64,000 nucleotides of DNA, taken from Terriglobus roseus. Lineage in GTDB: Bacteria > Acidobacteriota > Terriglobia > Terriglobales > Acidobacteriaceae. The notes below the pieces were generated by a model that was given only the letters and a program-made list of their open reading frames with translations, did not search any database and had not been told where the DNA came from. Positions 63,930 to 64,000 of this stretch are shown in pieces. The position numbers and the translations under genes are program-made. The stretch lies in contig NZ_FNSD01000001.1 of assembly GCF_900105625.1 (NCBI RefSeq), positions 1,426,001 through 1,490,000 of the forward strand. Reading direction: 5' to 3'. Every line of letters begins with the position of its first letter. Position 1 is the stretch's first letter.

Positions 63930-64000
63930 GAATATCCTTGTTGAGCATACCGCTTCGCCCCGTCGACGGTGCAAATGGCCCCAACGACGCATGCCGTTAC

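Overview
The window is a dense, high-GC bacterial chromosome segment with about 56 protein-coding genes and no rRNA or tRNA gene that I could see. The gene set suggests a Gram-negative aerobic heterotroph of the Acidobacteriota, probably class Terriglobia (Terriglobus/Granulicella/Edaphobacter-like). This is an inference from the style of the proteins (carboxypeptidase-regulatory repeats, a DUF4350/DUF4129/MoxR cluster, cupredoxin-like lipoproteins, a type III pantothenate kinase, a futalosine-pathway MqnA-type enzyme) and from dispersed GTGCCCC hairpin repeats. I could not test it by search.

Layout. 1-6.3 kb (+): the end of birA, coaX, an unknown protein, a TRAM-less RlmD/RumA-type RNA methyltransferase, comEC and a small unknown protein. 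6.3-13.9 kb: an RDD membrane protein and a divergent SpoIIM-like protein beside a tightly packed minus-strand set (membrane protein, DUF4129, DUF4350, MoxR ATPase, DUF58). 13.9-17.7 kb (-): a secreted M1 aminopeptidase and a GGDEF diguanylate cyclase. 17.9-27.9 kb (-): a central-carbon locus running GH15 glucoamylase, transketolase, HAD phosphatase, 6-phosphogluconate dehydrogenase, glucose-6-phosphate dehydrogenase, 6-phosphogluconolactonase, glucokinase. It can take alpha-glucan to glucose and then through the whole oxidative pentose phosphate branch. 28.1-32.8 kb: Mn-type superoxide dismutase, a GNAT protein, hemL, purM-purN. 32.8-39.2 kb: an orphan PAS histidine kinase, then minus-strand htrA, coaE and folD, a small unknown protein, and an orphan MacB-type permease.

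39.5-48.1 kb (+): two short DUF421 membrane proteins flanking a single-pass anchored protein, an MFS transporter, an FAD oxidoreductase overlapping a GT39-like glycosyltransferase, and treZ. 48.2-53.2 kb (+): cupin, glyoxalase-fold protein, MauG-type di-haem lipoprotein, cupredoxin-like lipoprotein, a Tat-exported TIM-barrel protein and an unknown exported protein. 53.2-54.5 kb: a GntR/YtrA-type regulator with a perfect palindromic operator at its start codon, followed by an ABC ATPase that is cut off and joined to the tail of another gene, apparently by an internal deletion. 54.5-64 kb: DUF427, topA, a carboxypeptidase-regulatory surface protein, dprA interrupted by an in-frame TAA, an MqnA-type gene, a DedA-like membrane protein, a repeat-rich gap and fabH.

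The points most worth following up are the dprA nonsense codon (in a genome that keeps an intact comEC), the deletion scar in the GntR-ABC operon, the palindrome that touches the GntR start codon, the DUF421-anchor-DUF421 cassette, the MoxR/DUF58/SpoIIM/RDD membrane cluster, and two families of hairpin-forming intergenic repeats. All calls come from reading the sequence and recalling families. No database search was run.
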